From Sulfitobacter albidus (GTDB lineage: Bacteria > Pseudomonadota > Alphaproteobacteria > Rhodobacterales > Rhodobacteraceae): 64,000 bases of DNA. Positions within the stretch are counted from its first letter, which is position 1; every line of letters begins with the position of its first letter. Below are positions 1 through 8,526 of this stretch, piece after piece. The position numbers were made by a program, and so were the translations under genes. The DNA lies in contig NZ_CP073581.1 of the NCBI RefSeq assembly GCF_018200035.1, positions 1,918,501-1,982,500 of the forward strand, given 5' to 3'. The notes beneath the pieces are model-generated. The model made no database searches. It was not told the origin of the DNA and saw only the letters and a list, made by a program, of their open reading frames with translations.

Positions 1-815
1 GCGCGGAAGTAAAGCGCATCGCCAAACTCTTCGGCGCCGATCTGTGTGGCATTTCAGAGATGGACACGCGGTTCATCTATGCCAGCGCCGTCGATACCCG
101 CGATATGAGCGCGCGGCCCGTCGATCTGCCCGAGGGGATCACGTCGGTCATCGTCTTGGGCCACGCGATGGACGCTGATCTGGTCGATACCTACCCCTCG
201 GCGCTCGCCGGGGCCGCGACAGGCATGGCCTACAGCCACGAGGCCGCGATCGTGATGCAGCTGGCCGCCTATATCCGCAATCTGGGATATGAAGCGACCG
301 CAAGCATGAACGACACCGGGCTGGTGATCCCCTTTGCGCTCAAGGCGGGGCTGGGCGAATACGCCCGCAACCAGATGGTGATTACGCCTGAATTCGGACC
401 GCGCTTGCGGTTTTCAAAGATCTTTACCACCTTGCCGCTCGCCCATGATAGCCCGCGCCCGATGGGTGTCGCCGCGTTCTGCGATATCTGCACCAAATGC
501 GCCGACGCCTGCCCGGTCAAGGCGCTGCCTTACGGGCCGCCGCAGGTGGGCGGGCCGAATATCTCGGCGCTGAAAGGCGCACGCAAATGGACCTCGGACG
601 CCGAGAAATGCTTTGGCTTCTGGGCCAAGCTGGCATCCGATTGCGCGATCTGCCTGCGGGTCTGCCCGTTCAACCGTGACTTTTCCCGACGCCGCGACCG
701 GCTGTGGTTGCGGCTTGCGCTCTCGCCGCTTCGCCGCGTGGCCCTCTGGCTCGACCGCCGCCGCGGGGCGCGGCGCAAACCCGGCGATTGGTGGCGCGAC
801 GCGCGCGGCGACTGA
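1..815 (+). CDS. 4Fe-4S double-cluster protein (QueG / reductive-dehalogenase-like), 5' truncated
   Basis: The reading frame is open from the left edge (codons from position 3). The ATG at 60 is probably internal, because the codons before it read as ordinary protein, so the true start lies outside the window. Two ferredoxin-type cysteine clusters, CDICTKCADACP (about 480-515) and CAICLRVCPF (about 642-671), should hold two [4Fe-4S] clusters. This double-cluster module is shared by epoxyqueuosine reductase and reductive-dehalogenase-like proteins. The C-terminus is a basic Arg/Leu-rich tail. I cannot tell which substrate is reduced: the part of the protein that would bind a corrinoid or show a Tat signal is missing. 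It is followed directly by a tandem hairpin, consistent with the end of a transcript. The iron-sulfur character is sure; the precise family is not. Confidence 0.75.
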   Translation, partial: AEVKRIAKLFGADLCGISEMDTRFIYASAVDTRDMSARPVDLPEGITSVIVLGHAMDADLVDTYPSALAGAATGMAYSHEAAIVMQLAAYIRNLGYEATASMNDTGLVIPFALKAGLGEYARNQMVITPEFGPRLRFSKIFTTLPLAHDSPRPMGVAAFCDICTKCADACPVKALPYGPPQVGGPNISALKGARKWTSDAEKCFGFWAKLASDCAICLRVCPFNRDFSRRRDRLWLRLALSPLRRVALWLDRRRGARRKPGDWWRDARGD

Positions 816-860
816 CCGATTTTTTCGAAAAAATCGGGCCGGAATTTTCGAAAATTCCGG
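816..860. terminator. Tandem pair of perfect 22-bp palindromes (bidirectional terminator-like)
   Basis: Two perfect inverted repeats lie one base apart, immediately after the stop codon at 813-815. The first (816-837) has 11-bp arms beginning CCGATTTTTTC; the second (839-860) has 11-bp arms beginning CCGGAATTTTC. Both centre on a TCGA core with A/T tracts flanked by GC clamps, so each can fold on either strand and the A/T tracts can serve as U-runs. I infer an intrinsic terminator pair between the iron-sulfur gene and the pirin gene; a protein-binding site or mobile repeat is possible. Confidence 0.55.
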
Positions 861-969
861 GAACCGCCAGTGATTGCGCATCCCCGCACAGCCCCCCTGC
901 GGTCCCGCCCGCTTGAGCGCCGTCCCGCCGCACCCTATCTGGAGCGCAACAGTGAAAGGAGACCATCCC

Positions 970-1881
970 ATGTCCCTCAGACCCACCCTCGAGACACGCG
1001 CGGCCCAGCAGACGATGGAGGGCGCAGGCGTCAAACTGCACCGCGCCTTCGGCTTTCAGGATCCAAGCGAGCTTGACCCCTTCCTGCTGTTCGATGATTT
1101 CCGCAACGATCGCCCGCAGGACTTTGAAAAGGGCTTTCCCTGGCATCCCCACCGGGGGATCGAGACGATCACCTACGTGCTCGACGGCACCGTCGATCAC
1201 GCCGACAGCCTCGGCAATACCGGGTCGCTTGGCGCGGGCGACGTGCAATGGATGACCGCCGGATCGGGCATCCTGCACCAGGAGATGCCGCACGGAAACG
1301 CCGCTGGCGCGATGCACGGCTTCCAACTCTGGGGCAACCTGCCCGCCGCGCAGAAGATGACCGCGCCGCGCTATCAGGACGTGACCGCAGATGCGATCCC
1401 GGAAGTCATCGACGACGACGGCGTCAAGGTACGCATCATCACCGGCGAGTTCTGGGGCAAGCGTGGCCCCGTCGACGGCATCGCCGCCGATCCACAATAC
1501 CTTGACGTCACCGTACCCGCAGGCGTGCGCAAGACATTCCGCATCGACACCTACCGCCGGGCGTTCGCCTATATCTTCGGTGGTGCGGGGGCGTTCGTGG
1601 ATGCATCGCGCCCGTCGGGCGTCCTTCTGGAAAAGGAAGTCGCGGGCGAAGAGCTCAACATCCGCGACATGTCGGGCGATCGCACGCTGGTCCGCTTTGG
1701 CTCGGGCGACGAGATCACCGTGCAGGCGGGGCCCGAGGGGATGCGATTCCTGCTGATCTCCGGCGCACCCATTGAAGAGCCGGTAGCCTGGCACGGCCCC
1801 ATCGTGATGAACACCCGCGCCGAGATCATGCAGGCGATGCAGGATCTCAACAACGGGACCTTCATCAAACCCGCGCATTGA
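970..1881 (+). CDS. Pirin family protein
   Basis: A 303-residue double-cupin protein of the pirin family (usual length about 230-300). The N-terminal cupin carries the pirin signature FPWHPHRGIETITYVLDG with the metal-binding histidines, followed by a G-[ST]-GI-H-E segment (GSGILHQEMP) holding the remaining ligands. Start chosen at 970 because AAAGGAGA lies at ideal distance; the frame is open further upstream but without a ribosome site. Pirins are metal (Fe) cupins, some with quercetinase activity and some acting as transcription cofactors; nothing here shows which role applies. It stands alone, with terminator hairpins upstream and a convergent TetR gene downstream. Confidence 0.9.
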   Translation: MSLRPTLETRAAQQTMEGAGVKLHRAFGFQDPSELDPFLLFDDFRNDRPQDFEKGFPWHPHRGIETITYVLDGTVDHADSLGNTGSLGAGDVQWMTAGSGILHQEMPHGNAAGAMHGFQLWGNLPAAQKMTAPRYQDVTADAIPEVIDDDGVKVRIITGEFWGKRGPVDGIAADPQYLDVTVPAGVRKTFRIDTYRRAFAYIFGGAGAFVDASRPSGVLLEKEVAGEELNIRDMSGDRTLVRFGSGDEITVQAGPEGMRFLLISGAPIEEPVAWHGPIVMNTRAEIMQAMQDLNNGTFIKPAH

Positions 1882-1892
1882 GCGCGTTTGCG

Positions 1893-2480
1893 TCAGGCGG
1901 CCCCGACCGCCCGGCGCACCATGCCCCAATACTGCGCGATGACCTCGTCAAGCGACAGCCGCCCGCCGTCGCGGAACCACGTGTTCACCCCCGTCAGCAT
2001 GGCGATGATCGCAAGCGTCGCGATCTTGGTATCGGCCACGTCGAAATCCCCCTGCGCAACACCCGCGCGCAGGATCGCCTCCAGCCCGTCCTCGTAGCGG
2101 CGGCGCAGCGCCTCGATCCGGGCAAAGTTTTCGGGCGTGAGGTTGCGCAATTCCATATAGGCGATGAATACCGCGTCGGGGCGCGCGTGGTGAAAAGCGA
2201 TGTGGAACGAAACGAAATCTTGAAGCCGGTCGTGTGGCGATTGCCCGGGATCGTCGGCCGAGGCGCCGAGCAGCTCGGTCATGTGCCCTTCCATCAAATC
2301 GAAAAGCAGCGATTGCTTGTCCGGCGTATAGTTGTAGAGCGCACCGGCCTGCACGCCGACCTCGCCCGCGATGGCGCGCATCGACACGGCGGCATAGCCG
2401 CGCTCGGCAAACAGCCGTAGCGCCGCGTCGCGCACGCGCGGACCGGTGATATCTGAATGCGAACCCGCTGTTCTGGCCAT
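1893..2480 (-). CDS. TetR family transcriptional regulator
   Basis: 195 residues. The N-terminal helix-turn-helix is clear: RVRDAALRLFAERGYAAVSM, then IAGEVGVQAGALYNYTPDK, typical of TetR proteins. The C-terminal half (about 60-190) is a helical ligand-binding domain of the type often seen in regulators of acyl-CoA or fatty-acid genes, but the ligand cannot be named. An exact inverted repeat lies 10 bp upstream of its start (2491-2510), so it probably represses its own gene. It is divergent from the lipoprotein gene at 2560 and convergent with pirin. Confidence 0.9.
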   Translation of the reverse strand: MARTAGSHSDITGPRVRDAALRLFAERGYAAVSMRAIAGEVGVQAGALYNYTPDKQSLLFDLMEGHMTELLGASADDPGQSPHDRLQDFVSFHIAFHHARPDAVFIAYMELRNLTPENFARIEALRRRYEDGLEAILRAGVAQGDFDVADTKIATLAIIAMLTGVNTWFRDGGRLSLDEVIAQYWGMVRRAVGAA

Positions 2481-2490
2481 GGGCTCCAGT

Positions 2491-2510
2491 ATCTGAACGC
2501 TTGTTCAGAT
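2491..2510. promoter_or_regulatory. Putative TetR operator
   Basis: A perfect inverted repeat ATCTGAAC-N4-GTTCAGAT sits between the divergent TetR gene (start 2480) and the lipoprotein gene (start 2560). Spacing and arm length are typical of TetR-family operators, and the position suggests autorepression. Binding is inferred, not shown. Confidence 0.6.
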
Positions 2511-2559
2511 GTAAAGGGCACGCTTGCGCAGGATCGCGCAGGTGGTGCACAACGGGGCC

Positions 2560-2841
2560 ATGAAACCGCACTGCCTCATTTTTGCGCTGGGTCTTGGCGC
2601 CTGCACGACCTTTCCGCAGCTGGATCACACGGTCACGCCCGCGCTTGAGGAGGCGGCCTATCCCGCGCTGGTGCCGCTGGCGCCGATCGTGGCACAGGCG
2701 ACGACCCCCGGCGTCGTGCCCGCACAGGCAAATGCTGCGCTGGATGCGCGCATCTCGCGGCTGCGCGCGCGCGCAGCACGGCTGCGCGGATCAGTGCTGA
2801 CCGGGCGCGAACGGCAACGGCTGGCGCAGGGCCTGCAATAA
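2560..2841 (+). CDS. Small predicted lipoprotein
   Basis: 93 residues starting at an internal ATG chosen because it yields a lipoprotein signal: a basic start (MKPHCLIFALGLGAC) with lipobox LGAC, so Cys15 would be lipidated. The mature part is short, Ala/Pro-rich and ends in an Arg-rich helix (about 60-93). There is no catalytic motif and I do not recognise a named family. It sits between the TetR operator and homoserine dehydrogenase, so it may be affected by the TetR regulator, but that is speculation. Confidence 0.6.
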   Translation: MKPHCLIFALGLGACTTFPQLDHTVTPALEEAAYPALVPLAPIVAQATTPGVVPAQANAALDARISRLRARAARLRGSVLTGRERQRLAQGLQ

Positions 2842-2923
2842 GCGCGCGCCATGCGTTGCGCGGGGCCGCGGGGCCGGCTAGACGCTGGGTCTGAGATTTC
2901 ACCGCCCTAAAGGAGCAAGCCCC

Positions 2924-4210
2924 ATGTCAGATCCCCTTCGTCTTGGAATTGCCGGATTGGGCACGGTCGGTGCGGGCGTGGTGCAGATCCTGCGCCGCCA
3001 GGGCGCCCTGTTGCAGGCCCGCACCGGGCGCTCGCTCGAGATCACCGCCGTCTCCGCGCGCTCCCGCAGCAAGGACCGGGGCGTAGCGCTTGATAGCTAC
3101 GCGTGGGAGGACGATCCCGTGGCGCTCGCCAAACGCGATGACGTCGATGTGTTCGTCGAGCTGATGGGCGGCGAAGACGGCCCGGCCAAGGCCGCGACCG
3201 AAGCGGCGATTGGCCTGGGCAAACACGTCATCACCGCCAACAAGGCGATGCTGGCGATGCACGGCCAGGCGCTCGCCGAGGCCGCCGAGGCCGCGGGCGT
3301 CGCGCTGAAATACGAGGCCGCCGTGGCCGGGGGCATCCCCGTGATCAAGGCGCTTGGCGAAGGCCTGGCAGGCAATGAGATCACCCGCGTGATGGGCGTG
3401 ATGAACGGCTCGTGCAACTATATCCTGACGCGGATGGAGGACGCGGGCCTGCCCTACGCGGACGTCTTTGCCGAAGCCGATGGGCTGGGCTATCTCGAGG
3501 CCGATCCGCAGCTTGACGTGGGCGGGATCGACGCGGCGCACAAGCTGGCGATCCTGTCGTCGCTGGCCTTTGGCACGCAGGTGGATTTTGGCGGGATCGA
3601 GCTGGAAGGGATTGAACGCGTCTCGATCGAGGACATTCACGCGGCGGCCGACATGGGCTACAAGATCAAGCTGCTGGGCGTGGCGCAGATGACCGGCCGT
3701 GGGCTGGAGCAACGCATGCAGCCCTGCCTCGTGCCGCAGACCTCTCCGCTGGGTCAGCTGGAGGGCGGCACCAACATGATCGTGCTCGAAGGCGATGCCG
3801 TGGGCCAGATCGTGCTGCGCGGCCCCGGTGCCGGCGCGGGCCCCACGGCGAGTGCCGTGCTGAGCGACATCTGCGACATCGCACGCGGCGTGCGCGGCCC
3901 GGTCTTTGGCCAGGCCGCCAGCGGACTGCGGGCGGCGAAGCCCGCGCTGAGCCAGCGCGCGGCGCCCTATTACCTGCGCATGGCGCTCAAGGACAAGCCC
4001 GGCGCGCTCGCCAAAGTGGCGGCGGTCCTGGGCGAGGCGGGCGTGTCGATCGACCGGATGCGACAGTACGATCATGCGGGCGACAGCGCCCCTGTATTGA
4101 TCGTGACCCACAAGACAACCCGCGCCGATCTGGATCACGCGCTATCGGCGATGTCGGCCACTGGCGTCGTCTCGGGTGCGCCGGTCGCGTTGCGGATCGA
4201 AGAGGTCTGA
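2924..4210 (+). CDS. hom: Homoserine dehydrogenase
   Basis: 428 residues, the usual length of the monofunctional enzyme with a C-terminal ACT domain. It converts aspartate semialdehyde to homoserine (threonine, methionine and isoleucine synthesis). Visible elements: N-terminal NAD(P) fold GIAGLGTVGAGVV, the catalytic region with MGVMNGSCNYILTRM, the EADPQLDVGGIDAAHK segment of the family signature, and a C-terminal ACT domain (from about residue 350, YYLRMALKDKPGALAKV) likely used for threonine feedback. The start has a good ribosome site (AAAGGAGCAAG). The next gene, recJ, follows after about 65 bp. From memory, roseobacters often carry glpX between hom and recJ; it is absent here. Confidence 0.97.
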   Translation: MSDPLRLGIAGLGTVGAGVVQILRRQGALLQARTGRSLEITAVSARSRSKDRGVALDSYAWEDDPVALAKRDDVDVFVELMGGEDGPAKAATEAAIGLGKHVITANKAMLAMHGQALAEAAEAAGVALKYEAAVAGGIPVIKALGEGLAGNEITRVMGVMNGSCNYILTRMEDAGLPYADVFAEADGLGYLEADPQLDVGGIDAAHKLAILSSLAFGTQVDFGGIELEGIERVSIEDIHAAADMGYKIKLLGVAQMTGRGLEQRMQPCLVPQTSPLGQLEGGTNMIVLEGDAVGQIVLRGPGAGAGPTASAVLSDICDIARGVRGPVFGQAASGLRAAKPALSQRAAPYYLRMALKDKPGALAKVAAVLGEAGVSIDRMRQYDHAGDSAPVLIVTHKTTRADLDHALSAMSATGVVSGAPVALRIEEV

Positions 4211-4277
4211 CGCGGGCGGCGGCACGCGCGGCACCGCCGGATATAGGTATTTTTGAAAGGGTGCAGGGAGTGTTGTG

Positions 4278-6017
4278 GTGAGTTTCCTCGGCGTTGAAGC
4301 TTCGCTGACCGGGCGGCGTTGGATCGGCCCCACGGCAGAGGTGTCGCGCGCCGCTGAAGCGATGCACCAGCGCGCGCAGCTGCCGCTGGCGGTTTGTCAG
4401 ATCCTCGCGCGGCGGGGGGTAGCGGCGGAGGCGGCGGAGGCGTTTCTGGCGCCTGCCTTGCGGGATTTGCTGCCCGACCCGCGCAGCCTGCGCGATATGG
4501 AGCGGGCGGCGGCGCGCTTTGTCGGCGCTGTGCGGGCGCGCGAGCGGATCGCGATTTTTGCGGATTACGACGTGGATGGCGGCAGCTCTGCCGCGCTGCT
4601 TCTGGTGTGGTTACGGGATATGGGGCATCGCGCCACGCTTTATGTGCCGGACCGGATCGACGAAGGCTATGGCCCAAACGATGAGGCGATGGCGGCGTTG
4701 GCGCGGGATCATGATCTGATTGTCTGCGTCGATTGCGGCACACTTTCGCACGGGCCGATTGCGGCGGCGAAGGGCGCGGATGTGATCGTGCTGGATCACC
4801 ACCTGGGTGCGGAGACTTTGCCCGACTGTCATGCGGTCGTGAACCCCAACCGCCAGGACGAGGATGGCGCGCTGGCGCATCTATGTGCGGCCGCGGTGGT
4901 GTTCCTGATGCTGGTGGAGGCCGGGCGGCAGCTGCGCGAAGCGGGAACGCGCGGCCCCGATCTGATGGCGATGCTGGATCTGGTGGGGCTTGCCACCGTG
5001 GCGGATGTGGCGCCCTTGATCGGGGTGAACCGGGCGTTTGTGCGTCAGGGCCTGCGGGTGATGGCCCGGCGCGCGCGGGTGGGACTGGCGGCGCTTGCGG
5101 ATGTGGCGCGCATGGATACGGCCCCGGCCGCGTATCACCTTGGCTTTTTGCTGGGACCGCGCATCAACGCGGGCGGGCGCGTCGGCAAGGCGGATCTGGG
5201 TGCGCGACTGCTCGCCACCGATGATCCGCACGAGGCCGCCGCATTGGCCGAACGGCTGGACGCGCTCAACTCCGAGCGGCGCGAGGTCGAGGCGTCGGTG
5301 CGCGCCGCAGCACTTGCGCAGGCCGAGGCGCGGGGCACGGAAGGGCCGCTCGTCTGGGCAGCGGGTGCGGGCTGGCATCCCGGTGTGGTGGGCATCGTAG
5401 CCGCACGTCTGAAGGAGGCGACCGGGCGCCCCGCGATTGTGATCGGTCTGGAGGACGGGATCGGCAAGGGATCGGGCCGCTCGGTCTCGGGCATTGATCT
5501 GGGCGCGCCGATCCAGCGGCTTGCCCAGCAGGGGCTGTTGATGAAGGGCGGCGGGCACAAGATGGCCGCCGGGCTGACCGTGGCCGAGGACAAGCTGGAG
5601 GCCGCCATGGCGCGGCTGGGGGAGCTGCTGGAAAAACAGGGCGCCCATCTTCTGGGGCCTGCCGATCTGCGGCTCGACGGGTTGCTGATGCCCGCTGCGG
5701 CGCAGGTCGAACTGGTCGAACAGATCGAGGCCGCGGGCCCCTTCGGAGCGGGTGCCCCCGGCCCGCGCTACGTGTTCGCTGACATGCGCATCTTTTCCGC
5801 GCGCCGCGTCGGCGAATCGCATCTCAAGATCAGCTTTGGCGATGGGGCGGGCGGGCGTACCGACGCGATCTGTTTTGACGCCTACGACGGGCCGCTGGGC
5901 GCCGCGCTGGAAAACCACGGCGGGGCGCATTTTCACCTTGCCGGGCGGCTCGATATCAACAGCTGGCAGGGTCGGCGCAGCGTGCAGCTGCGGCTGGAGG
6001 ACGCAGCCCCCGCGTAG
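4278..6017 (+). CDS. recJ: Single-stranded-DNA-specific exonuclease RecJ
   Basis: About 579 residues, normal for RecJ. It degrades single-stranded DNA 5' to 3' in recombinational and mismatch repair. The DHH phosphoesterase motifs are visible: motif I FADYDVDGGSSAALL, a CVDCGT segment, DHH motif III VLDHHLG (normally near residue 170), then the DHHA1 domain with GGRVGKADLGARLL, GKGSGRSVSGIDLG and the metal-binding GGGHKMAAGLTV. Two adjacent GTG codons (4275 and 4278) can start it; 4278 is preferred because AGGGAG lies 7 bp upstream. It is likely cotranscribed with hom. Confidence 0.96.
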   Translation: MSFLGVEASLTGRRWIGPTAEVSRAAEAMHQRAQLPLAVCQILARRGVAAEAAEAFLAPALRDLLPDPRSLRDMERAAARFVGAVRARERIAIFADYDVDGGSSAALLLVWLRDMGHRATLYVPDRIDEGYGPNDEAMAALARDHDLIVCVDCGTLSHGPIAAAKGADVIVLDHHLGAETLPDCHAVVNPNRQDEDGALAHLCAAAVVFLMLVEAGRQLREAGTRGPDLMAMLDLVGLATVADVAPLIGVNRAFVRQGLRVMARRARVGLAALADVARMDTAPAAYHLGFLLGPRINAGGRVGKADLGARLLATDDPHEAAALAERLDALNSERREVEASVRAAALAQAEARGTEGPLVWAAGAGWHPGVVGIVAARLKEATGRPAIVIGLEDGIGKGSGRSVSGIDLGAPIQRLAQQGLLMKGGGHKMAAGLTVAEDKLEAAMARLGELLEKQGAHLLGPADLRLDGLLMPAAAQVELVEQIEAAGPFGAGAPGPRYVFADMRIFSARRVGESHLKISFGDGAGGRTDAICFDAYDGPLGAALENHGGAHFHLAGRLDINSWQGRRSVQLRLEDAAPA

Positions 6018-6052
6018 GCCCGTGAAAAATCCCCATCGGGACAAAAAATCGT

Positions 6053-6080
6053 CTTGCACCCTCAGGCGGGATTATTTAGA
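6053..6080 (+). promoter_or_regulatory. Possible sigma-70 promoter for tRNA-Glu
   Basis: A -35-like CTTGCA (6053-6058) and a -10-like TTTAGA (6075-6080), spaced 16 bp, lie about 20 bp upstream of the tRNA 5' end. The match is modest and the assignment rests mainly on position. Confidence 0.4.
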
Positions 6081-6099
6081 GAAGCGCTCACGACAGAGT

Positions 6100-6174
6100 G
6101 GCCCGTTCGTCTATCGGTTAGGACGTCAGGTTTTCAACCTGAAAAGAGGGGTTCGATTCCCCTACGGGCTGCCA
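6100..6174 (+). tRNA. tRNA-Glu (anticodon UUC)
   Basis: A 75-nt cloverleaf with encoded CCA end. Anticodon stem TCAGG/CCTGA encloses loop TTTTCAA, giving anticodon TTC (Glu). The T-arm GGGG-TTCGATT-CCCC and acceptor GGCCCGT paired to ACGGGCT (with a terminal G.U) are intact, and the discriminator G precedes CCA. It lies between recJ and the EPS locus. Confidence 0.97.
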
Positions 6175-6706
6175 CTTTCCTTTGAAAAAGATGTGATCGC
6201 GCCATGACTACTCGGTCGAGTGGTGAGCCCCGGGGACAATCCGGCGGATTCCAGGCTATTCGTTCGGCTTTTTTGCCGCAGCGCAGCGTTTCTTTTGACG
6301 GCGTCAGGCAAATGTGGCACAGATGGGGCGCCTTCTGCGGGCGCTACGGGGAAATCGTCGCCCTGACCGTAAGAAACGCTAAATTTTCAAGCATTTGTTT
6401 TATAAAGAAAAAGTCGCAAAATACACGCTATGGTGAGGGACACACGAAACAGTGTGTTTCGAAAATTCCCCCTCAAATATGGCAAAAACCTGTTATCTAG
6501 AGGGCACGGAAGCGACCCGTCCAGGACACGCGTTTGCCCTGTGCGGATCCGAAGAGCACAAACAGCAACGCTGCCCGCGCGGCAAAGTTGCGAACGACAA
6601 GACGATCCGTCGGGGCTGCTGCCACAGCCGCGACATACCAAGGCAAAGCGTTCCGGGATGGCCCGGCACCGACGCGGCGCCGACATGACCCTGGGGGGTT
6701 GCGACG
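6175..6706 (+). other. Long AT-richer leader upstream of the EPS sugar-transferase gene
   Basis: About 530 bp without a convincing gene. The only open frame of note (6204-6500, 98 codons) has no recognisable domain or ribosome site, and I do not call it. From about 6370 to 6500 the sequence is much richer in A/T than its surroundings and contains a hyphenated inverted repeat CGAAAC-AGTGT-GTTTCG (6445-6461). This probably holds the promoter and regulatory sites of the EPS genes that begin at 6707. Confidence 0.5.
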
Positions 6707-7450
6707 ATGAAGAAATTTGACACGGAACAGCCAGGGTACGGCCTCGCACGGCTCGCCGCGGCGAGCGGGGATCTGAACGCGCATCTGACGCTCGCCCGCG
6801 CCGTTCAACTGCACCCCGCCGCCTGCGCGGAGACACGCGAAGGCCTGTACCGGAGCGTTGGCAAGCGTCTGCTTGAAACTCTGCTCGTGATCCTGAGCCT
6901 GCCGTTCTTCCTGCCCGTCGTTGCGGTCTGCGCCCTCGCGCTCTGGATCGAGGGCGGCAACCCCTTCTACCGTCAGACCCGTCTGGGGGAGAACGGGCGC
7001 CGGTTTTCGATCCTGAAACTGCGCACGATGACGCGGGACGCCGATCAGGTGCTCGAAAGCTACCTGGCGGCCAACCCGGAAATGCGCGCGGAGTGGGATG
7101 ACAAGCAAAAGCTGCGTCATGATCCGCGGGTCACCCGGATCGGCGCGCTGTTGCGGGCCACATCCCTTGATGAGCTGCCGCAACTGTGGAACGTGCTGAC
7201 AGGCGATATGAGCCTGATTGGCCCCCGCCCCATGATGCCCGAGCAACTGCCGATGTACGGCAACCCGAGCCATTATTTTGCCCTGCGTCCGGGTATCACG
7301 GGCCTGTGGCAAGTGTCGGCGCGCAACGAAAACGGCTTTGCCTTCCGTAACGAGGTTGACCGCACCTACAACACGACGCTGTCGTTCTGGGGCGATATCG
7401 CTCTGATCTTCCGAACCGTGCACGTTATGCTGCGCCGCACGGGCTGCTAG
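6707..7450 (+). CDS. ExoY-type sugar transferase (undecaprenyl-phosphate glycosyl-1-phosphate transferase)
   Basis: 247 residues, the usual size of the short, single-membrane-anchor members of the bacterial sugar transferase family. It transfers a sugar-1-phosphate to undecaprenyl phosphate and starts repeat-unit assembly for exopolysaccharide. Visible: one hydrophobic anchor (about residues 55-85), [50 protein letters not shown] with the conserved DELPQ catalytic region, [13 protein letters not shown], and the C-terminal [14 protein letters not shown]. It is first in a plus-strand set with the CpsD-like and Wzz-like genes. The sugar cannot be named. Confidence 0.93.
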   Translation: MKKFDTEQPGYGLARLAAASGDLNAHLTLARAVQLHPAACAETREGLYRSVGKRLLETLLVILSLPFFLPVVAVCALALWIEGGNPFYRQTRLGENGRRFSILKLRTMTRDADQVLESYLAANPEMRAEWDDKQKLRHDPRVTRIGALLRATSLDELPQLWNVLTGDMSLIGPRPMMPEQLPMYGNPSHYFALRPGITGLWQVSARNENGFAFRNEVDRTYNTTLSFWGDIALIFRTVHVMLRRTGC

Positions 7451-7493
7451 GCCCGCGCTGGAAAAACCACCCCGCACGGCCTATCTTGATGCC

Positions 7494-8402
7494 ATGCACA
7501 GACCCCGAAAGCCCGATCCGATGAAGGATACATATCTGACAGACGCGACCGATCGCATGGTGCCCTCTGGCGGCAGCTTCACGCGCCCGCGACGGTTTGC
7601 CGTGGCGGAGCCGCTGCCGGATGAGGTCGTGCTGGATCTGGACGCCGTGCAGGTGCCCGCGACGGTCGATGCGCCGCTGGACGCGGCACCGCGCGATCTT
7701 TGGCAGCTGCTGCACGCACAGGAGCCGGGCAAGGATCAGCACATCCTGCCCGGCAGCCAGGCCGAGGCGGAGTTTCGTGCAACAGACGTCTCGCGCGCCT
7801 TTGACACGTTGCGCACGCGCCTGCGCCAGACGATGCGACAGAACGGGTGGCGCAATATCGGCGTGGCCTCGCCCACGGGCGGCTGCGGCAACACCTTCAC
7901 CGCCGCCAATCTCGCGGCGAGCCTTGCGCGGGTCCCCTCCTCGCGCACGGTGCTGATGGATCTCAACATGCGCAATCCCGGGCTGGCGCACACGCTCGAC
8001 ATGGATGCGTCCGCCACCGGGGAGCTGCGCGACTTTCTCGCGGGCGATGTCGCGATCAGCGATTATATCCTGCGCGCCTCCGACACGCTTGCCGTGGGCC
8101 TCGGACAGGCGCCGCAGTACGATGCGGCAGAGATCCTTCAGGATCCCGCCACCCTCGAAAGCCTCGCGGAGATGCGCGCGGCCCTGCGCCCCGATGCGGT
8201 GATTTACGATCTGCCTCCCCTGCTCAGCTACGATGATGCGGCGGCGTTTCTGCCACAGCTTGACGGTGTGCTGCTGGTATCCGACGGCACGCAGACCATG
8301 GCGCGCCATATCAAGGAATGTGAACGCGTGCTTGACGGGCAGGTGCCGCTGCTGGGCGTGATCCTGAACCGCGCCCGCGCGTCCAGCATCGAAAGCTACT
8401 GA
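7494..8402 (+). CDS. CpsD/CapB-like P-loop protein of polysaccharide synthesis, altered Walker A
   Basis: About 302 residues; an ATG at 7521 is an alternative start. The C-terminal two thirds resemble the ATPase domain of CpsD/BY-kinase-type proteins that pair with Wzz/GumC chain-length proteins. The deviant Walker A reads SPTGGCGNTFTAANL: the normally invariant Lys is Asn133 (codon AAC at 7890-7892). A Walker A'-like VLMDLNMRNPG and a Walker B-like AVIYDLPPL follow. There is no tyrosine cluster at the C-terminus, only a single final Tyr, so tyrosine-kinase activity is doubtful. It lies between the ExoY-like and Wzz-like genes; I infer a regulatory or structural partner of the Wzz-like protein. 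Confidence 0.8.
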   Translation: MHRPRKPDPMKDTYLTDATDRMVPSGGSFTRPRRFAVAEPLPDEVVLDLDAVQVPATVDAPLDAAPRDLWQLLHAQEPGKDQHILPGSQAEAEFRATDVSRAFDTLRTRLRQTMRQNGWRNIGVASPTGGCGNTFTAANLAASLARVPSSRTVLMDLNMRNPGLAHTLDMDASATGELRDFLAGDVAISDYILRASDTLAVGLGQAPQYDAAEILQDPATLESLAEMRAALRPDAVIYDLPPLLSYDDAAAFLPQLDGVLLVSDGTQTMARHIKECERVLDGQVPLLGVILNRARASSIESY

Positions 8403-8526
8403 TCTGCGACAGCCCGGCGCCTTGGCGCGGCGGGCCGGACGTCATACTATTGCCTAAGTATTGATGTACCCATCCGCCTTGTGATCCGGCAAACGGACAT
8501 CAGACAGGCAGCAGAGGGAACCCGGC

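Noticed and set aside
60..815. Start of the iron-sulfur protein at ATG 60
   Set aside because: The frame is open and protein-like to the left edge, so the start is outside the window.
6100..6174. tRNA-Glu as an integration site for the EPS locus
   Set aside because: No integrase, no repeated tRNA end, and the EPS genes match the local base composition.
6204..6500. 98-codon frame between tRNA-Glu and the EPS genes
   Set aside because: No ribosome site, no domain, and it runs through the AT-rich leader.
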